DNA of 64,000 bases from Microbacterium lacus (GTDB lineage Bacteria; Actinomycetota; Actinomycetes; Actinomycetales; Microbacteriaceae): NCBI RefSeq assembly GCF_002812805.1, contig NZ_NMUM01000030.1:1-64000 (forward strand). Reading direction: 5' to 3'. Below, piece after piece: positions 29,319 through 40,439 of the stretch. Numbering within the stretch: position 1 is the stretch's first letter; each line of letters starts with the position of its first letter. The notes under the pieces were generated by a model that saw only the letters and a list, made by a program, of their open reading frames with translations, searched no databases and had not been told where the DNA came from. The position numbers and the translations under genes are program-made.

Positions 29319-30434
29319 ATGAGGATCGCCGTTCCGACCGAGGTCAAGAACAACGAGTATCGGGTCGCGCTGACCCCCTCCGGTGCCCACGAACTGGTGC
29401 GTGCCGGACACCAGGTGTTGGTCCAGAGCGGTGCCGGAGAGGGATCGTCGCTGCCGGATGCCGAGTATGCCGCGGCGGGCGCGACACTGATCGACGACGC
29501 CGACGAGGTGTGGGCGGCAGCCGAGTTGGTGTTGAAGGTCAAGGAGCCCGTGGCATCCGAGTATCACCGCTTCCGCTCGGGACTCGTGCTGTTCACCTAC
29601 CTGCATCTGGCCGCTGACCGTGCGCTGACGGAGCGTCTGCGGGATGACGGGGTCGTCGCGATCGCGTATGAGACCGTCCAGTTGCCGGGCGGCGCCCTCC
29701 CCCTTCTCGCGCCGATGAGCGAGGTCGCCGGCCGCTTGGCTCCGACCGTCGGGGCGCACACCCTGCTGAGATCGGAGGGCGGGCTCGGTGTTCTGATGTC
29801 GGGTGTTCCGGGGACGCGCCCCGCCCGGGTGACGATCATCGGCGGCGGCGTGGCGGGTGCGAGCGCCGCTGCAGTCGCCGTAGGCCTCGGCGCTGATGTC
29901 ACGGTCTTCGACACTCAGGTCGCGCGCCTGCGGGAGCTTGACGATCGTTTCGCCGGGCGCGTGAAGACGGCCGCATCCAATCCGCTCGATCTCGACCGGG
30001 CGGTGATCGACTCCGATCTCGTGATCGGCGCGGTGCTGGTACCGGGCGCGCGTGCGCCGAAGCTGGTGACCAATGAGATGGTCGCACGCATGCGTCCCGG
30101 GAGCGTGCTCGTGGACATCGCCGTGGACCAGGGCGGATGCTTCGAGGACACGCATCCGACGACGCACGCGGACCCCACTTTTCGTGTGCACGGGTCAGTC
30201 TTCTATTGCGTGGCGAATATGCCGGGCGCAGTTCCCCATACCTCGACCGCGGCGCTTGCCAACGCGACGCAGCCGTACATCCGTCAGCTCGCGGGCCGCG
30301 GGTGGCGCGCGGCGCTGACGGCTGATCCCGCGCTCGCGCACGGCTTGAACGTCGCCGAGGGCCGGATCGTCAACAGGGGCGTGGCGGAGGCGCACGGCCT
30401 GCCGTTGGCCCCGCTCGAGGATCTCCTCGGCTGA
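29319..30434 (+). CDS. ald: Alanine dehydrogenase
   Basis: A 371-aa NAD-dependent enzyme that interconverts L-alanine and pyruvate plus ammonia. The N-terminal catalytic domain begins MRIAVPTEVKNNEYRVALTP with KVKEPVASEYHRF; the nucleotide-binding motif is GGGVAGASAAAVAVGLGADV, and DQGGCFE and NMPGAVPHTST are family signatures. A strong AGGAGGAGA lies upstream of the ATG. It neighbours asparaginase and a convergent amino-acid permease; the damaged alanine symporter gene is elsewhere in the window. Confidence 0.95.
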   Translation: MRIAVPTEVKNNEYRVALTPSGAHELVRAGHQVLVQSGAGEGSSLPDAEYAAAGATLIDDADEVWAAAELVLKVKEPVASEYHRFRSGLVLFTYLHLAADRALTERLRDDGVVAIAYETVQLPGGALPLLAPMSEVAGRLAPTVGAHTLLRSEGGLGVLMSGVPGTRPARVTIIGGGVAGASAAAVAVGLGADVTVFDTQVARLRELDDRFAGRVKTAASNPLDLDRAVIDSDLVIGAVLVPGARAPKLVTNEMVARMRPGSVLVDIAVDQGGCFEDTHPTTHADPTFRVHGSVFYCVANMPGAVPHTSTAALANATQPYIRQLAGRGWRAALTADPALAHGLNVAEGRIVNRGVAEAHGLPLAPLEDLLG

Positions 30435-30453
30435 ACTCCCGCCGCGTGCGGCT

Positions 30454-32004
30454 TTAGGCGAGTCCTCCGTCGATCGAACGCCCGTAGTCGGACGGGTCGT
30501 CGGGCACGAGCACCTCGGAGTCGCGGTTGAGCGTCTCACCGCGGAAGAACGGCTTCGAGCGCGGAAACGCGAACCAGATGAACATCAGCACGACGCCGAC
30601 CGCCAGGGCGCCGATTCCGAGGACGAAGGTGCTTCCGATGCCGAGCAGGGACCCGCTGTATCCGTAGTCGACGTCGTACATATCGATGGCGGACTGAACG
30701 AAGGCGTAGGTGAGCATGAGGGCACCGAGGAGCGGCAGCAGCCCCTTGTAGACGAAGTCGCGCCCCGATCGGAAAAGGTCTTTCCGGAAGTACCAGACGC
30801 AGGCGTAGCCGGTGATGCCGTAGTAGAAGGCGATCGCGAGTCCGAGAGAGAGGATCGAGTCCTGCAGGATGTTGTCGCTGATGAGGGTCATGCCGATGTA
30901 GTACAGCGACGCGACAACACCCATCACCACGGTCGAGAAGGACGGGGTCTTGTACGTCGGGTGCACCGAGGCGAAACGACGCGGCAGGGCCTTGTAGGCC
31001 GCCATGGCGAGGGTGCCGCGAGCGGTGGGAAGGATCGTGGTCTGGGTGGACGAGACGGCCGAGATGAGGACCGCGACGACGAGCACCCACCCGAAGGGGC
31101 CGAGCAGGCCGTCTTTGATCGCCAGGAAGAAGTCGTCGGCGTTGGCTTCGTTGCCGAGCCCCGTGCCGTCCGTTCCGAGACCCGCGTACATCATCGCGGC
31201 GACCGTAACCGTCACGTAGGTGACGAGCAGGATGACCGTCGTCAGAAGCGCGGCGAGGCCGGGAATGCGCTTGGGGTCCTTCGTCTCTTCGTTGAGCGCC
31301 AGGCAGGTGTCCCAGCCCCAGTAGATGAAGAGCGCGAGGAGGATGGCCTCGATGAATCCAGACCAGTCGGTGAACCCGAGGGGGTTGAACCACGCCCAGT
31401 CGAAGGGTGTCGCGTCGGGTGCGGTGCCCGAGAAGAACTGCGTGAGGGCGGCGATGACGAAGATGGCGAGGGCGATGTATTGGATGGCGAGCAGCACGTT
31501 CTGCACGCGCTCACCGATCTCGACACCCCGCCAGCTGATCCACGTCATCGCGGCGATGAAGAATACGCCGGTGCCCGTGACGAGCGGAACGTTCTCGGAG
31601 AGCGAGCCGTCGCCGATGAGGGACCAGAAGTAGATGGCCGCGATCTGGGCGAGGTTGGCGAGCACGACCATTCCGGCGACGGCCACACCCCAACCGCCCA
31701 TCCATCCGATGAACGGGCCGAATGCCTTGGTTCCCCAGGTGAAGGTGGTGCCGCAGTCGGGGACGGCTCTGTTCAGCTCGCGGTACGCGAAGGCGATGAA
31801 GAGCATCGGGACGAAGGCGATCACGAACGCGATCGGGGCCTGGGCTCCCACGGCGAGCACGACGAAGCCGAGGGTCGCGACGAGCGAGTAGACGGGCGCC
31901 GTCGAGGCCAGTCCGATCACCGTCGATCCCCAGAGCCCGAGCGTGCCGGTGGCGAGACCCTTGCCTTCGGGGCGGCGGAGGTCGATCGGAGTGGTGGCGG
32001 TCAT
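30454..32004 (-). CDS. APC family amino-acid permease
   Basis: A 516-aa amino acid-polyamine-organocation transporter with about 12-13 membrane helices. The unwound first helix carries GLWGSTVIGLASTAPVYSL, followed by the family motif FAYRELNRAVPDCGTTFTW; NEETKDPKRIPGLAALL marks the loop after helix 6. Substrate is not evident. I chose ATG 32004 for AAGG upstream and because it starts the conserved part; the open frame continues upstream without family similarity. It is convergent with ald with only 19 bp between. Confidence 0.88.
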   Translation of the reverse strand: MTATTPIDLRRPEGKGLATGTLGLWGSTVIGLASTAPVYSLVATLGFVVLAVGAQAPIAFVIAFVPMLFIAFAYRELNRAVPDCGTTFTWGTKAFGPFIGWMGGWGVAVAGMVVLANLAQIAAIYFWSLIGDGSLSENVPLVTGTGVFFIAAMTWISWRGVEIGERVQNVLLAIQYIALAIFVIAALTQFFSGTAPDATPFDWAWFNPLGFTDWSGFIEAILLALFIYWGWDTCLALNEETKDPKRIPGLAALLTTVILLVTYVTVTVAAMMYAGLGTDGTGLGNEANADDFFLAIKDGLLGPFGWVLVVAVLISAVSSTQTTILPTARGTLAMAAYKALPRRFASVHPTYKTPSFSTVVMGVVASLYYIGMTLISDNILQDSILSLGLAIAFYYGITGYACVWYFRKDLFRSGRDFVYKGLLPLLGALMLTYAFVQSAIDMYDVDYGYSGSLLGIGSTFVLGIGALAVGVVLMFIWFAFPRSKPFFRGETLNRDSEVLVPDDPSDYGRSIDGGLA

Positions 32005-32117
32005 GTCCACACCTTGGCCGAGCGCACGGCCCCTGCGCACGTAAAAATCGCGTGGGCGCCTTCCGCCCCCCGTGGGACTCTCCCTCGACACGTGTCCAGC
32101 GGTGACCCCGATACCTC

Positions 32118-34916
32118 TCACGTCACTCCGAGCAGATTCACCCGCACTGGCCGCGAGGCGGGGGCGCACAGCCACGCCCGCCCGGCGCCCGGGCGCGCGT
32201 AGGGCGGCAGCGACCGCTCCCCCGCGACGGTCCGCAACTCGGTCGCGCAGTCCGCGTCGATAACCAGGGGATGCCGAGCTCGCAGCTCCTGCAGCAGCCC
32301 CCAGCGGGCCAGCCAGTCTTCGCCATCGCCGACGAGAATCTGCGGCTCTCGCGATTCCTCGACGATGTCGGAGATCCGAGATGCCGCGGGGATCTGTCGG
32401 AGCAGGCGTACGTCGCGGGAACCGTCCCCACTCGCCCGCAGAGCATCCACAACCGCATCCGTCTGGCGCGTCACGACACCGGTCAGCACCTCGGGGTACC
32501 AGTTCGCGAGCCTCGAGGGCGCAGACGACGGGCGCTCGTCGGTCCACGCGAACTGCACGTCCCCGGTCGCCAACCGACCCCGGCCGGGCGGAAGATCGGG
32601 CCGGAAGGCGCTGCCTTCGCCGCCCGCCGCGACATGATCCACCCGGGTGCTGAGCGCCAACAGCGCGCGCTGCGGCAAAGCATCCACGATCCGAGCCAGT
32701 CGCCCCGACAGCGACCGCGCTGTGACGACGAGCCGACCGGCGCGCGCGATCCGGTCCAGTCGTTCGCTCACCGCGACCGAATGGTCGGGCGGAAAGCGCG
32801 CGAGAAGGTCGTCCGCGTCATCGATCAGCCACAGCCCGGATTCGTCGGCACCCATGAGCGTGTCCCAGGCCCCCTCGAGATCCTCGGGGACGACGATGGC
32901 GTCACCCGCCTGTGCCGCGATGAGCGCGATGATCGACGACTTGCCCGACGCCCCCCGTCCGACAACGGCGAGTCCACCCGTCTCGGCGAGCGCAACCGGG
33001 AACTGGCGCTGCCGGGCCGGGTCGTCCGCGAGCGCGAGCAAGACGCCCGCGTCTGCCTCCGAATGCTCACGCAGGGAACGCTCACGAAGGTGTTCGAGCG
33101 TCACCAGGGCCGGAAGCGCCGGAAGCCACGGCGAGCGGGGTGCATCCTGAGTCCGGGTGGAGGCCGCGATGTCTGCGAGATCGGCGATGCTGGTCAGCGC
33201 GACTCTCAGGGGATGCGGGGCCGAGTCTCCCGCCCTCCGCACGAAAGCGCGGCCGCTCCCGGGCAACCCGCCAGGCAAACGCGACGCAGAGTCATCACCG
33301 ATCACCGCGCGGCTGTCGGCAGAGTCCGCGGCGCGTAGCGCAATCCGAAGCGGACAGTTCGCGAGCAGGGCGTCGGGCATGGCACCCGAAACCCGTTGAG
33401 ACCCGAGGACCAGGTGCATACCGAGCGCGCGTCCCCGGGCCGCGACATCCGCGAAGATCCGATGCAGTCCCTCGTGCTCGGCGAGCAGCGCAGCGAATTC
33501 GTCCACGACGATGACGAGCCGCGGCAGATCCACGCGTGGATCCGCAATGTCACGTGCACCGCGGAGGGCGAGTTCGTGCTCGCGCCGCCGCATCTCTGCG
33601 CGCAGGCTCGCGATCGCGCGCTCGGCGGAGCCGCCATCCAGGTCGGTGATGACGCCGGTCACATGGGGTAGGTCGGCGAGTGCGTCGAACGTCATGCCGC
33701 CCTTGAAGTCCGCGAGCAGAAAGCTGACCTCTCGCGTCGAGTAGGCGGAGCACAGACCGGCGATCCACGTGGTCAACAGTTCGGACTTGCCGCTGCCCGT
33801 TATCCCGGTGATCACTGCATGAGGACCGTCGCGCACGAGATCGACGAGCACGTGCCGGTCCCCGTCGCATCCCAGCGCCACCGACAGGCCACCGGGAGAG
33901 CCGACACCCGGCACGTTGCGCAAGGCAGAGAACGTGACCGCCTGATCCGACTCATACCGCCCGTAGAGCTTCTGGCCGCGATCCGTGAGGACTCGGGCCA
34001 TCGCGCGTGCCTGCGCGTCCGACACGGCCTCGACGGCCAACTCGGTTCGGTCCACCCCGATCACGAGCGTCGCGTCGTCCGGTTCGCGCACGTCCAGGAC
34101 GACGCCGCATCGGGGATCTATCGTCGACCCCGCGCTCCCCCACGTCAGAAGCACTCCGGTCGGAGTCGGGCCGGCACCAGCCGGGCCGACGACGACCCGC
34201 GTCGGACCGTCGCCCCGCTCACCGTTCGGCAGTGCTCCGCTCGGTGCTTGGTGATGAGGCAGCCCCGACATCCATTCCCATTTGTCAGACCGCGCGCTCT
34301 CGATCCGGAGCGTCTCGGGCGTGTGCGTGAGGCAGAGCTGCAGAACGAGTGCTCGGAGGACGGCCAGGGCCAGCGACGGTTCACCGCGTACGGCGATGCC
34401 CCCTCGCCAATCGGCCGTCAGAGGCGCATCGGCCAGACGGGCGGATGCACGCCTCAACCGCTCGGCCTCGGGTCGGGATGTGTCGCCCGTCAGCCGCGTC
34501 ATGCTCGGTCGTCGCCCGTGACCGAGGACGGCAAGGTCGCGCGCGCCCGGCGGTGCGGCTCGCCAGATCTGCTCAGCTCGAAGAGCGAATGCCGCCACAT
34601 CCGGGTGTTTTGCGCGCAGTTCGCTCCGTTCACGGCTCTGGCGCTCGATCGCGGCGGCTTCGACCTCGGCCAGGGCTCGCGCGTACTCGGCCTCGGAGCG
34701 TGCGCGCTGACGACGACCGCTACGGGCATGGTCGATGAGCCCGCCAAGAGCGACAAGTGGACCCAGCAACGCGAAGAGCAACGCGAAGGGCGATCCGATG
34801 ATGGCCCACAGGACGACTCCGCCGATGAGCGGCACGATGGTCGCCACGACCGGAAATGACGCACGGGTGGGAGCGACCGGGACCGCGGGCAGATTCAGAG
34901 GTTCGTCGAAAGACAC
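32118..34916 (-). CDS. FtsK/SpoIIIE-type ATPase, EccC/EssC-like
   Basis: About 932 residues: two membrane helices at 20-62, a coiled, charged region to about 150, then tandem P-loop ATPase domains. The first has Walker A GITGSGKSE (371-379) and Walker B RLVIVVDEF; the second has GRGASGKSS (653-661) and LWLIDDADDLL. This two-helix, multi-ATPase plan is that of EccC/EssC motors of type VII secretion, but no WXG100 substrate, EccB, EccD or mycosin gene is nearby. GTG 34916 or TTG 34928 may be the start. It is followed upstream by a PP2C phosphatase gene on the same strand. Confidence 0.82.
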   Translation of the reverse strand: MSFDEPLNLPAVPVAPTRASFPVVATIVPLIGGVVLWAIIGSPFALLFALLGPLVALGGLIDHARSGRRQRARSEAEYARALAEVEAAAIERQSRERSELRAKHPDVAAFALRAEQIWRAAPPGARDLAVLGHGRRPSMTRLTGDTSRPEAERLRRASARLADAPLTADWRGGIAVRGEPSLALAVLRALVLQLCLTHTPETLRIESARSDKWEWMSGLPHHQAPSGALPNGERGDGPTRVVVGPAGAGPTPTGVLLTWGSAGSTIDPRCGVVLDVREPDDATLVIGVDRTELAVEAVSDAQARAMARVLTDRGQKLYGRYESDQAVTFSALRNVPGVGSPGGLSVALGCDGDRHVLVDLVRDGPHAVITGITGSGKSELLTTWIAGLCSAYSTREVSFLLADFKGGMTFDALADLPHVTGVITDLDGGSAERAIASLRAEMRRREHELALRGARDIADPRVDLPRLVIVVDEFAALLAEHEGLHRIFADVAARGRALGMHLVLGSQRVSGAMPDALLANCPLRIALRAADSADSRAVIGDDSASRLPGGLPGSGRAFVRRAGDSAPHPLRVALTSIADLADIAASTRTQDAPRSPWLPALPALVTLEHLRERSLREHSEADAGVLLALADDPARQRQFPVALAETGGLAVVGRGASGKSSIIALIAAQAGDAIVVPEDLEGAWDTLMGADESGLWLIDDADDLLARFPPDHSVAVSERLDRIARAGRLVVTARSLSGRLARIVDALPQRALLALSTRVDHVAAGGEGSAFRPDLPPGRGRLATGDVQFAWTDERPSSAPSRLANWYPEVLTGVVTRQTDAVVDALRASGDGSRDVRLLRQIPAASRISDIVEESREPQILVGDGEDWLARWGLLQELRARHPLVIDADCATELRTVAGERSLPPYARPGAGRAWLCAPASRPVRVNLLGVT

Positions 34917-34973
34917 GCAACCAGTCAATGCGTGTCATGGCCGGCGTGAACGCCGGATCCCCCGAACTCGGGA

Positions 34974-35867
34974 TCAGGAGGCGGAATCAGCCTCTGGGGA
35001 GGACGCGCCCGAAACGGATGCCTGCGGACGTCGTGCGGATCCGCGCTCGGCCGTATCGGTGTCGTCATCGGTGAGGTCGGGTGGCCGCGTCCCCGGCCGC
35101 CGCACGTCAACCACGACGATCGAGATGTTGTCGCGGCCGCCGTTGTCGAGGCAAGCCTGCATCATCTGCTCGATCGCGACCTGCGGGTCTTCGTTCTCGA
35201 GCAGGAAGTGACGGATGCCGAAGTCCGTGAGCTCCTTGGTCAGACCGTCCGAGCAGATGACGAAGCGATCACCGTCCAGAACGTCGAGTCGGATGTAATC
35301 GGGATGAACGCTCTCGCTCGGCCCGACCGCGCGGGTTATCACGTTGCCGTACGGGTGATTCTCGGCCTCTTCGGGACTGAGGCGACCGGAGGCGATCAGC
35401 TCCTGGACGACCGAGTGATCCGTGGTGACCTGAGCCAGCGTGCCATCGCGCAGCAGGTAGACCCGAGAATCCCCGATATTGAGCGTGACCCAGGTGGGTT
35501 CGACGCCCGTGGTCTCGAGGAAGATCCCGGTGACGGTTGTGCCGGTACCGTCATCTGTCGCCTCGGGGTGGGCGATGATGTCCTTCACCGCCCGCGAGAG
35601 AGCCTTCTCGATCGACTTCGGATTGATCCGGCCGTCGCGCACCAGATCACCGAGACGATCGACGGCACTCGCACTCGCGATCTCGCCGCCGAGGTGCCCG
35701 CCCATCCCGTCCGCGACGATAAAAAGCGGATAGTCGGCGAGGACGGCGTCCTGGTTGAGCTCGCGTCGCATCCCTCGATGCGTCACCGCAGCCCACGAGA
35801 GCGAAAGTTCGCCACCGCCCTTGAGCGTCACGGTGCGGCGATCTGCGATCGCGTCGAATTCGGGCAC
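34974..35867 (-). CDS. PP2C-family serine/threonine protein phosphatase
   Basis: A 297-aa metal-dependent phosphatase. Motifs in order: THRGMRRELNQDAVL, FIVADGMGGHLGGEIAS (metal Asp and Gly-Gly), LNIGDSRVYLLRDG, FVICSDGLT and GGRDNISIVVVD. A 40-residue disordered Ser/Thr/Ala tail follows. GGAGGG lies 8 nt before the GTG. It is 57 bp upstream of the EccC-like gene and same-stranded, so they are probably co-transcribed; in actinobacteria PP2C and FHA proteins often regulate such systems. Confidence 0.9.
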   Translation of the reverse strand: MPEFDAIADRRTVTLKGGGELSLSWAAVTHRGMRRELNQDAVLADYPLFIVADGMGGHLGGEIASASAVDRLGDLVRDGRINPKSIEKALSRAVKDIIAHPEATDDGTGTTVTGIFLETTGVEPTWVTLNIGDSRVYLLRDGTLAQVTTDHSVVQELIASGRLSPEEAENHPYGNVITRAVGPSESVHPDYIRLDVLDGDRFVICSDGLTKELTDFGIRHFLLENEDPQVAIEQMMQACLDNGGRDNISIVVVDVRRPGTRPPDLTDDDTDTAERGSARRPQASVSGASSPEADSAS

Positions 35868-36108
35868 GCGGTCATCCCTCCGATGGGCCAGCGACTCGGT
35901 GCGCCGAGATCACGCCGACCGCGCGCGGCGCGGCGCGGCTTACACATCCTAGTAGACCGCTCCCGACCTGCGGATTTCGCTCGACGGTCCGGGCATCACC
36001 CCGAGAGGTGACACCGGCAGCCACACCGTGTTCGCTCTGGGCGAACAGGCGTCGTCAAGCGGACGGACGAGGCCGAGCGTGGTGGTAGTGATCGGGTCGC
36101 TGGCACGA
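35868..36108 (-). other. Gap upstream of the PP2C gene
   Basis: About 285 bp from the PP2C start to the next gene. On the minus strand a TAGGAT hexamer at 35946-35951 could be the -10 of the PP2C operon, giving a leader of about 70 nt. The far end holds the terminator of the DUF5684 gene. Nothing else was recognised. Confidence 0.4.
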
Positions 36109-36142
36109 CGAAACCCCCGCCGGGAACAGAGCGGGGGTTTCG
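36109..36142 (-). terminator. Rho-independent terminator of the DUF5684 gene
   Basis: CGAAACCCCCGC and GCGGGGGTTTCG form a perfect 12-bp stem with a 10-nt loop, 11 bp past the stop of the DUF5684 gene. Its symmetrical A/T ends allow it to work in both directions. Confidence 0.8.
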
Positions 36143-36152
36143 ACTGTCGTGA

Positions 36153-36812
36153 TTACGGCCGGGGCGCGTTCGGGTCCTCGGGCGCTGCCGGAGGCGCCGG
36201 AGGCGCTGCGGGCGGCGGGTACGAGCCCGCCGGGGGCGGGTAGGCGCCGGGCTGGGTGGCCGGGTTGGACGGGAATCCGCCGGCAGGCGTCTGGACGGGG
36301 ATACCGCTCCAGACCGTCTTGTCGGCGAGGAAGGTGCGCGCCCACGGAGCTGCCGGAATCGCGGTGTTCCAGCGCGACTTGTCGAAGGCCAGAATGCCGA
36401 GCCACACGATCGTGAGGAAGAAGTAGAGGATCAGCCAGACGGCTTCCTTCTGGAGCTTCAGCCCCACACGCCACGCAGCCATGAGCGTGTATAGGAAAGC
36501 TGCGAGCAGGATCAGCTGCCCGAGGACCGGGACCCAGCTCAACACTCCGCCGGCGAGCCACAGGACAAGCAGCCACCAGGGGTTGAGGTCGCCGAGCTTG
36601 ACGAAGATCAGGGTGTTGTAGATCGGCACCCAGGCGCGCCACTTGCCCTGGACGCCGGCCTTCTCGAAGATCTTCATGAAGAAAATGGAGCCGATGATGT
36701 ATCCGGCGAGGGCGATCAAGAGGAAAAGGGGCAGGAGGATGAGCAGGAAGGCGAGCGCTGCTGCACCGGACCCGTCGTCGTAGCTGATGCTCAAAGGCAT
36801 GATGATATCCAT
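36153..36812 (-). CDS. DUF5684 domain membrane protein
   Basis: About 219 residues. Four membrane helices (near 15-42, 70-92, 95-112, 125-140 from the ATG used), with IGSIFFMKIFEKAGVQGKWRAWVPIYN typical of DUF5684/signal-peptidase-I-linked proteins in part, followed by a Pro/Ala-rich tail of about 60 residues. Function is unknown. The start at 36812 gives MDIIMPLSIS; a TTG 30 bp upstream is less likely. Confidence 0.75.
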   Translation of the reverse strand: MDIIMPLSISYDDGSGAAALAFLLILLPLFLLIALAGYIIGSIFFMKIFEKAGVQGKWRAWVPIYNTLIFVKLGDLNPWWLLVLWLAGGVLSWVPVLGQLILLAAFLYTLMAAWRVGLKLQKEAVWLILYFFLTIVWLGILAFDKSRWNTAIPAAPWARTFLADKTVWSGIPVQTPAGGFPSNPATQPGAYPPPAGSYPPPAAPPAPPAAPEDPNAPRP

Positions 36813-36899
36813 CTGTCGGGGCCTGTCGGCCGCGGTTCGCAACCCATAGGGGCGCGTGTCACATGGTAGCGAGATTCCGAGCGAACATGCAGGAGAATC

Positions 36900-37667
36900 T
36901 CAGGTAACTCCAGATCTTGCTACGACCAGGGACCAGACGCGATCCTCTCCGGGGCGCACATCGATGCCGGCGGCACTCGCCCAGCGAGCAAACGCCGCGG
37001 CCGTTCGGATGCGCGGCCGATCGAGTGCAAGACGTCGCGTGAGCTCACCCTTCGCGTGCTTGTTGAAGTGGTTGAGTGCGCGCACCGATCCCCCCTCGTC
37101 CGATGCGGTGACGACACGCAGGTAAACCGACGGCGTCGACGGCGGGAGGGGCCCCAGGGCGACATACGCCTCAGACCGAAGATCCAGGACGAACGAAGCG
37201 CCGGATGCCTCGACCGCGGCCGTGACCGCGGCTGCCCAGTGTCGGCGGAGAGGCCCGAGCGCCGGCATCGACGCGGTCGCGCCCAGACGGTAGGCGGGAA
37301 TCGGATCGAGCGCACCGACGGGGCCGAACGGAGCGCTGTGGATCATGACGTGGCTGCCGAGCCAGCGCCGCGCGGCCGGGCCGAGCTCTCCTGCCGCGAG
37401 GGCGTCGTAGAGGACGCCGGTGTACCGGTCGACGGCGGCCATGACCGGTGCCATCCGCAACGCGGAATTCACCTCGATCTCGCCGAGTTGGCGCGGACCC
37501 AATCCGAGCACGCGCGCGGCCAGAGCGGAATCGCTCGATAACTCGACAAGAGCGTCGATGGCCTTCTGCCGTGAGGGCATCAGGGAAGGTAGCGCAAGCG
37601 CGCTCAGGTCGAGGGATCCTGTGCCGCCGGGCCTCTTGGTCTCGGATGGGGGAAGCAGGATCAGCAC
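36900..37667 (-). CDS. yaaA: YaaA family peroxide-stress protein (DUF328)
   Basis: A 255-aa YaaA-family protein. It has the N-terminal LILLPPSETKRPGG signature, the central LGSHVMIHSAPFGPVGALDPIPAYRL stretch (split here by function) and the C-terminal NHFNKHAKGELTRRLA. E. coli YaaA lowers intracellular iron and protects DNA during peroxide stress. GGAG lies five bases before the GTG. It is monocistronic and adjacent to the end of the ATP synthase operon. Confidence 0.85.
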   Translation of the reverse strand: MLILLPPSETKRPGGTGSLDLSALALPSLMPSRQKAIDALVELSSDSALAARVLGLGPRQLGEIEVNSALRMAPVMAAVDRYTGVLYDALAAGELGPAARRWLGSHVMIHSAPFGPVGALDPIPAYRLGATASMPALGPLRRHWAAAVTAAVEASGASFVLDLRSEAYVALGPLPPSTPSVYLRVVTASDEGGSVRALNHFNKHAKGELTRRLALDRPRIRTAAAFARWASAAGIDVRPGEDRVWSLVVARSGVT

Positions 37668-37712
37668 GAAGACTCCGGAGCGCGGGATGCGGGTGAGGGA
37701 TCACGAACGAAC

Positions 37713-37745
37713 GAAGGCGAGGAGCCCCATGGGCCCCTCGCCTTC
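37713..37745 (-). terminator. Terminator after atpC
   Basis: GAAGGCGAGG and CCTCGCCTTC form a 10-bp stem around a loop that itself contains GCCCCATGGGC. It is 13 bp past the atpC stop and closes the ATP synthase operon. The downstream tract GTTCGTTCG is only moderately T-rich. Confidence 0.7.
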
Positions 37746-37757
37746 ATGCCGTCGGAA

Positions 37758-38018
37758 TTAGCTGACCAGCGCCGCGTTGCCCGCAACGATGGTGAGCTCG
37801 TCGCCCTCCATCGAGAGGAATCCGTCCTGCGCGCTGGCGAGGACCTTCGAGCCGTCGGGCTGCGTGATGCGCACCTGGCCCTCGGCAAGGATCGCGAGGA
37901 TCGGTTCGTGACCAGCCATCAGACCGATCTCGCCTTCGACCGTCTTGGCGATGACCAGCGTCGCCTCGCCGGACCACACCTCCGCGTCCGCGGAGACCAG
38001 GCTCACGTTGACGGGCAT
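37758..38018 (-). CDS. atpC: F1Fo ATP synthase epsilon subunit
   Basis: An 86-aa short epsilon consisting essentially of the N-terminal beta-sandwich (VNVSLVSADAEVWSGEATLV, GEIGLMAGHEPILAIL), with the C-terminal inhibitory helices reduced or missing, as in several actinobacteria. It is the last gene of the operon, with a 2-bp gap after atpD. Confidence 0.93.
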   Translation of the reverse strand: MPVNVSLVSADAEVWSGEATLVIAKTVEGEIGLMAGHEPILAILAEGQVRITQPDGSKVLASAQDGFLSMEGDELTIVAGNAALVS

Positions 38019-38020
38019 GT

Positions 38021-39499
<1,479 letters not shown>

Positions 39500-39516
39500 T
39501 TATTTGCTCGAGATGC

Positions 39517-40419
39517 TTATTTACTCGAAGCCAGGGCGTCGGCGCCGCCGACGATCTCGGCGATCTGCTGCGTGATTTCTGCCTGGCGCGCGTTGTTGCG
39601 CAGACGTGTGTACGTCGTGATGAGCTTGTCGGCGTTGTCGCTGGCCGACTTCATCGCCTTCTGCGTTGCGGCATGCTTTGCGGCAGACGACTGCAGGAGG
39701 GCGTTGAAGACGCGGCTCTGGATGTAGACGGGCAGAAGCGCGTCGAGAACCGTCTCGGGGTCGGGCTCGAACTCGTACAGCGGGTATACCGCGTGCGAGT
39801 CGGGCTGGGATGCATCCGACTCGACAACCTCGAGGGGCAGCAGACGAACGGTCTCGGCCGACTGCACCATCATGCTGACGAAGCGGTTGTAGACGAGGTG
39901 GATCTCATCGACGCCATCCGTGTCTCCGCCACGACGATACGAATCGAGCAGCTCGGCGCTGATCTTCTCGGCGGTCGTGAACTGCGGGGTGTCGGTGTCG
40001 CCGATCCACTGCGCCGCGCTCGCGAGCTTGCGGAACTGGAAGTAGCCGACGGCCTTGCGCCCGACGAGGAAGTACGTGACTTCCTTGCCCTGCGAACGCA
40101 GGAGGGCAGCGAGTTCGAGGCCCTCACGAAGGATCTGGGAGTTGAACGCTCCCGCGAGCCCGCGGTCCGAGGTGAAGATGACGACGGCCGACCGGCGGAT
40201 GGCCGGGCGTTCCGTCGTGAGCGGGTGTTCGACGTTGGAGTGGGTCGCGACCGCCGAGACGGCCCGCGTCACGGCGCGCGCGAAAGGTGAGGACGCCTTG
40301 ACGCGCGCCATCGCCTTCTGAATGCGCGAAGCCGCGATCAGCTCCATCGCCTTGGTGATCTTCTTGGTCGTCTGAGCAGAAGAGATCTTCTGCTTGTAGA
40401 CCCGTAGTTGTGCGCCCAT
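39517..40419 (-). CDS. atpG: F1Fo ATP synthase gamma subunit
   Basis: Central rotor stalk subunit, 300 aa. N-terminal coiled-coil helix [20 protein letters not shown] and C-terminal helix [19 protein letters not shown] pair to form the shaft, with the Rossmann-like middle domain ([18 protein letters not shown]). The position between atpA and atpD is standard. Confidence 0.96.
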   Translation of the reverse strand: MGAQLRVYKQKISSAQTTKKITKAMELIAASRIQKAMARVKASSPFARAVTRAVSAVATHSNVEHPLTTERPAIRRSAVVIFTSDRGLAGAFNSQILREGLELAALLRSQGKEVTYFLVGRKAVGYFQFRKLASAAQWIGDTDTPQFTTAEKISAELLDSYRRGGDTDGVDEIHLVYNRFVSMMVQSAETVRLLPLEVVESDASQPDSHAVYPLYEFEPDPETVLDALLPVYIQSRVFNALLQSSAAKHAATQKAMKSASDNADKLITTYTRLRNNARQAEITQQIAEIVGGADALASSK

Positions 40420-40439
40420 GGTTTCGCTGTCGCGTCTCC

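Noticed and set aside
32118..35867. Type VII secretion locus
   Set aside because: Only the ATPase-like protein is present; no WXG100, EccB, EccD, EccE or mycosin gene was found in the window.
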